Shown piece after piece: positions 8,921 to 10,617 of a DNA stretch of 10,617 nucleotides. Position numbers and translations under genes: made by a program. Numbering within the stretch: the first letter of the stretch is position 1; each line of letters begins with the position of its first letter. This DNA is from Hydnum rufescens UP504 (Eukaryota > Basidiomycota > Agaricomycetes > Cantharellales > Hydnaceae), in contig MU129046.1 of the NCBI GenBank assembly GCA_014904985.1, forward strand, positions 141,002 through 151,618. The letters run 5' to 3'. The notes beneath the pieces are model-generated. The model made no database searches. It was given only the letters and a program-made list of their open reading frames with translations, and was not told the DNA's origin.

Positions 8921-8936
8921 TTTAGATTGAGAATAC
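8921..8936 (-). promoter_or_regulatory. Putative primer-binding site of self-priming type
   Basis: The 16 bases directly inside the LTR read GTATTCTCAATCTAAA on the minus strand. They do not begin with TGG, so they do not look like a tRNA-CCA primer site. Their complement, TTTAGATTGAGAATAC, closely matches LTR sequence TTTAGAAGATCGAGAATAT (9187-9169), which lies where the transcript should start. This fits the Tf1/sushi mechanism, in which the RNA 5' end folds back as primer. The claim is inferred from one LTR and one site. Confidence 0.5.
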
Positions 8937-9281
8937 TGTTAAGGGTTGTACTCGAGGCGAAAGATACGATGACGTAATCGAGACGAATGCAAGGAAATGC
9001 CCTTAAGGCGATTGACGAGGGAGTCGCAGAGTGGGGATTACGTAAGTCATGAAAGACAAGTATGTACAAGGAAGACCGGCTTCTTGAGACTTAATAAGCG
9101 AAGGTTTTAAGATGAGAGTCGCAAGCGATAACTGAGATCACGAGAGTGGAATTCAATCGGTTGACAATATATTCTCGATCTTCTAAAGAGCGAGTGTACA
9201 TCAAGTAACTACTTATACTATTAGAGATCAAAAGGGTCTATAATAATAATTATTAATAAATAAATAATTGGTTACCTAACA
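8937..9281 (-). repeat. LTR of the gypsy element (345 bp)
   Basis: The segment begins TGTTAAGG and ends CCTAACA on the + strand, giving TG..CA ends with a short inverted repeat TGTTA/TAACA. It sits 42 bp from the gag start on the side where the 5' LTR is expected. On the minus strand the outer part is AT-rich, with a TATAAG box at 9217-9212. No second copy occurs in the window, so the ends are inferred from the terminal pattern, and no target-site duplication can be checked. Confidence 0.7.
9212..9217 (-). promoter_or_regulatory. LTR TATA box
   Basis: TATAAG on the minus strand lies within the LTR about 30-35 nt before the segment at 9187-9169 that is complementary to the primer-binding site. 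The spacing fits a RNA polymerase II start at the beginning of that segment. Moderately supported. Confidence 0.5.
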
Positions 9282-9414
9282 GTGGACGGAGATATGAATT
9301 TTGATGTTGAGATGATACATCCACTTACAGCCTCTGGTGGTTTCAAAACTGCCTGCATATTCCGGGATGGTGGTTCTTGGCGGTTTTAGGCATGGGTCCA
9401 CATTGGTACTCCTG

Positions 9415-9454
9415 CCCCACAGGGATTTCCCTGCGGGGAAAAACCCATGGGTTT
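9415..9454. repeat. Adjacent hairpin and perfect palindrome
   Basis: CCCCACAGGGA (9415-9425) pairs with TCCCTGCGGGG (9428-9438), with one mismatch and almost no loop. AAACCCATGGGTTT (9441-9454) is a perfect 14-bp palindrome and is followed by GAAACCCGTG, which can pair with CATGGGTTT with one mismatch. This compact foldback may be the end of a small non-autonomous element. No partner end was recognised. Confidence 0.55.
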
Positions 9455-9474
9455 GAAACCCGTGCAATAGCCTA

Positions 9475-9499
9475 GTCTAGACACATCTAGTCATGTCTA
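9475..9499. repeat. Outlying fragment of the 10-bp palindromic array
   Basis: These 25 bases, containing TCTAGACACATCTAGTCATG, are identical to 10375-10399 inside the array, exactly 900 bp downstream. They correspond to about 2.5 array units. The sequences beyond them differ, so this is either a displaced copy, an element end, or the remnant of a second array. Confidence 0.75.
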
Positions 9500-9571
9500 A
9501 CATGTTGTCAGGGCGACACTGCCGTCGAAGCCACAAACAGAAAGAGGAAAGAGATTAATTAACCACACACG

Positions 9572-9652
9572 CTATCGCAGTGGGAATCCTGAGTATACAC
9601 CACACAACAAGGGACACACAAGTCTCGCACCTATCACAGTGGGAATCCTGAG
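9572..9652 (+). repeat. 22-bp direct repeat upstream of TATA box
   Basis: CTATCGCAGTGGGAATCCTG(AG) at 9572-9593 recurs as CTATCACAGTGGGAATCCTG(AG) at 9631-9652, with a single G/A difference, 59 bp apart. Both copies lie in CA-rich surroundings, and the second ends about 35 bp before a TATA box. They look like paired upstream regulatory sites, but no known factor site is claimed. Confidence 0.6.
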
Positions 9653-9687
9653 AGATCAAAACTGGTGATCCCCCAACTGCGAAGGGC

Positions 9688-9695
9688 TATAAATA
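9688..9695 (+). promoter_or_regulatory. Putative core promoter (TATAAATA)
   Basis: TATAAATA is followed by a pyrimidine-rich stretch (CCTCCAACCTTCCAGAGCC and onward) and by the first ATG at 9769. TATA, then a CT-rich leader, then ATG within about 80 bp is the usual layout of basidiomycete promoters. The 22-bp direct repeats lie just upstream. Confidence 0.5.
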
Positions 9696-9768
9696 CTATT
9701 TCCTGCACACAGCCTCCAACCTTCCAGAGCCTTCTGCCGTCTTCCATAACCTTCCGGATCCTCCTAGA

Positions 9769-9903
9769 ATGCCAGCTCCACAGCCCATCAGTCAGCCTCC
9801 ACAGCCACCATCACTAAGCCTCACTAAGCTGACGCAGCCGTGTTACGAATCCTGTGTGCACCTCCACATGGCTATGCCCCAACTTCCATATGTATCCCCT
9901 TAG
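9769..9903 (+). CDS. Small Pro/Gln-rich ORF, 44 residues, unrecognised
   Basis: This is the first ATG after the TATAAATA promoter candidate. The frame encodes 44 residues, starting MPAPQPISQPPQPPSLSLTK and ending before TAG at 9901-9903. I recognise no domain. It may be a first exon, a short peptide or just leader sequence of a non-coding transcript. The promoter layout is the main support; the coding claim is weak. Confidence 0.22.
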   Translation: MPAPQPISQPPQPPSLSLTKLTQPCYESCVHLHMAMPQLPYVSP

Positions 9904-10067
9904 CATATGTACTTCCAAGGCAGTGTACAGCTGGGTACTCCAAAGGTGTCCAAAGTGTCAAAGGACCGTAATGATGTGGATGGAGTACGGATTGGGACAG
10001 GTGATGTGGATTCAGGGACTGGGGGCAGAGGAGGAGGAGGGGAGTCTGGATTGGCAACTCCATGGAC

Positions 10068-10352
10068 TCACATGGGGAGCGAGGGAACAACAGGTGCTGA
10101 CAAGGGCGCCAATGCTGCCACTGGTTGACTACCAGCCCATAGCCGCTGGCCAAGGCCTGATAGAACGAGGGCAATAATAATAAGAGAAATGCCAATAATG
10201 GCAAGGATGACAATAACCCCCATAGTGAATGGAGGGAGAGAGGAGACAAGAGCATTTGAGGAAGTAGGCGCATATGATAGGGTCGATGAAGAATGATACT
10301 CTGATGGGTAAGTCCTTAGGCGGAAGCAAATGTCAATTTGATCCTGACACAT
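10068..10352 (-). CDS. Putative single-pass membrane protein, 94 residues, unrecognised
   Basis: Read on the minus strand from ATG 10352-10350, the frame gives a Ser/Thr-rich N-terminus (residues 11-40) and a strong hydrophobic helix, MGVIVILAIIGISLIIIALV, around residues 44-63. A Gly-Leu-Gly-Gln-Arg turn and a Pro/Ala-rich tail follow, ending at TGA 10070-10068. The N-terminal half lies in the left arm of the inverted repeat, and the right arm encodes the same frame. Differences between the arms are mostly at third codon positions, and a +1/-1 indel pair cancels, which suggests the frame was once selected. A possible intron (GTGAGT donor at 10071, acceptor at 10020-10019, 53 bp) would change only the last residues before another stop. 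No family was recognised, and overlapping antisense frames are also open, so this remains tentative. Confidence 0.35.
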   Translation of the reverse strand: MCQDQIDICFRLRTYPSEYHSSSTLSYAPTSSNALVSSLPPFTMGVIVILAIIGISLIIIALVLSGLGQRLWAGSQPVAALAPLSAPVVPSLPM

Positions 10353-10474
10353 GTCTAGTCATGTCTATAGTCATGTCTAGACACATCTAGTCATGTCTAG
10401 ACACATCTAGACATGTCTAGTCGCATCTAGACATGTCTAGACATGTCTAGTCATGCCTAGACATGTCTAGTCAT
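10349..10474. repeat. Array of self-complementary 10-mer (WCATGTCTAG)
   Basis: About 12 units follow in register, mostly ACATGTCTAG or TCATGTCTAG, with variants ACACATCTAG, TCGCATCTAG and TCATGCCTAG and one 12-bp unit. CTAGACATGTCTAG is a perfect palindrome, so the array reads essentially the same on both strands. It forms the exact centre of the inverted repeat. Confidence 0.9.
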
Positions 10475-10476
10475 GT

Positions 10477-10617
10477 CAGGATCAAATTGACATTTGCTTC
10501 CGCCTAAGGACTTACCCGTCAGAGTATCATTCTTCATCGACCCTATCATATTGCACCTACTTCTCAAATGCTCTCGTGTCCTCTCTCCCTCCATTCACTA
10601 AGGGGGTTATCATCACC
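10477..10617 (+). CDS. Partial second copy of the membrane-protein frame
   Basis: The + strand frame starting at CAG 10477 encodes the same segment as the minus-strand frame in the left arm (RLRTYPSEYHSSSTLSY, then NALVSSLPPFTKGVIIT) and runs open to the window end, just entering the hydrophobic helix. Unlike the left copy it has no ATG in the same place: an upstream TAG in the array closes the frame. The local peptide CTYF replaces APTS because of a compensated indel pair. Start and full extent are unknown. Confidence 0.28.

Larger units (their letters stand above)
6017..9281 (-). mobile_element. Truncated Ty3/gypsy LTR retrotransposon
   Basis: Read on the minus strand the order is LTR (9281-8937), a 42-nt leader, gag from ATG 8894-8892, CCHC zinc knuckle (7424-7383), aspartic protease (around 7091) and reverse transcriptase to 6017. 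Gag and pol follow each other in one frame, separated only by a TGA, so the intact element probably had a single gag-pol frame. Homology stops at the RT motif EWLVMPMG. The YxDD box, RNase H, integrase and the second LTR are absent. Four indels and four TGA codons disable what remains. Self-priming signals next to the LTR (see below) suggest the Tf1/sushi-like branch. Confidence 0.9.
9282..9570. other. Unassigned segment with hairpin cluster
   Basis: This follows directly on the LTR. It shows no convincing gene. It contains the two inverted repeats described in the next entry, an isolated fragment of the 10-bp array at 9475-9499, and otherwise unique-looking DNA. Confidence 0.4.
10207..10617. 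repeat. Large inverted repeat, ~142-bp arms, cut by window edge
   Basis: The left arm (about 10207-10348) is the reverse complement of the right arm (10475-10617), with about seven substitutions and two 1-bp indels. The arms are separated by the 126-bp 10-mer array. The right arm is still matching at the last base of the window, so the repeat may extend further, although the left match weakens beyond about 10207. It can be read as a foldback element or as a head-to-head duplication of a gene start. Confidence 0.92.

Noticed and set aside
6080..8930. Plus-strand ORFs opposite the gypsy element
   Set aside because: They are antisense shadows. The minus strand carries recognisable gag, CCHC, protease and RT motifs, whereas the plus-strand translations show none.
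9276..9467. 63-residue minus-strand ORF across the hairpins
   Set aside because: It spans the LTR edge and the palindromes, with no domain and no promoter. Probably chance.
9872..10273. 133-residue Leu-rich minus-strand ORF
   Set aside because: It overlaps the membrane-protein frame in another phase. Arm-to-arm differences do not favour it, and its right-arm counterpart is shifted by the indel pair.
10349..10474. p53-type response elements (the RRRCATGYYY pattern fits the array units)
   Set aside because: Fungi have no p53, and the match follows automatically from a CATG-centred palindromic 10-mer. It is a resemblance, not evidence of function.

Overview
The window looks like the genome of a mushroom-forming basidiomycete (Agaricomycetes). 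It carries a KDZ-class transposase gene of the kind massively expanded in these fungi. That gene is cut by nine introns of 47-58 bp with GT..AG ends, several with CTAAT/CTAAC-type branch sequences. It also carries a decayed Ty3/gypsy element and a lot of repeat DNA. I see no bacterial features, rRNA, tRNA or CRISPR, and no intact host gene that I can name. This is accessory, transposon-rich DNA.

Layout. 1-430: AT-rich, unassigned, with a T-tract and a palindromic cluster just before the transposase frame. 431-4052 (+): KDZ transposase with a CxC2-like cysteine cluster, ten exons, about 1050 residues if intact. The three conserved acidic motifs are still readable, but the gene is broken by one 1-base frameshift and three in-frame TGA codons. 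4163-4923: about 19 copies of a ~40-bp tandem repeat that become an alternating ~80-bp dimer in the later copies. 5011-5470: a second, more diverged repeat family. 5471-6016: unassigned DNA with a palindrome, a hairpin and a TATA-like site. 6017-9281 (-): a Ty3/gypsy element holding one LTR, a 42-nt leader, gag (coiled coil, capsid region, CCHC knuckle), protease and the first part of reverse transcriptase. It is truncated before the YxDD box, and the far LTR is absent. 9282-9690: hairpins, an isolated fragment of the 10-bp array described below, and a 22-bp direct repeat ahead of a TATA box. 9769-10617: short open frames and a ~142-bp inverted repeat whose arms flank a 126-bp array of a self-complementary 10-mer.

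How the parts relate. The KDZ and gypsy genes are relics. All seven premature stops found in the two elements are TGA. Three sit at positions where I expect arginine from the family pattern, and the others are compatible with CGA. This points to CpG->TpG decay (methylation-linked or RIP-like) rather than random mutation. The gypsy element looks like a Tf1/sushi-type self-priming element: the sequence next to its LTR does not start with the TGG expected for a tRNA primer site, but it is nearly complementary to a segment about 32 nt past the LTR TATA box.

The least explained part is the right end: two head-to-head copies of a short frame around a strand-symmetric repeat array. The left copy encodes a strong transmembrane helix. 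Differences between the arms fall largely at third codon positions, and one pair of indels cancels to keep the frame. The right copy runs off the window.
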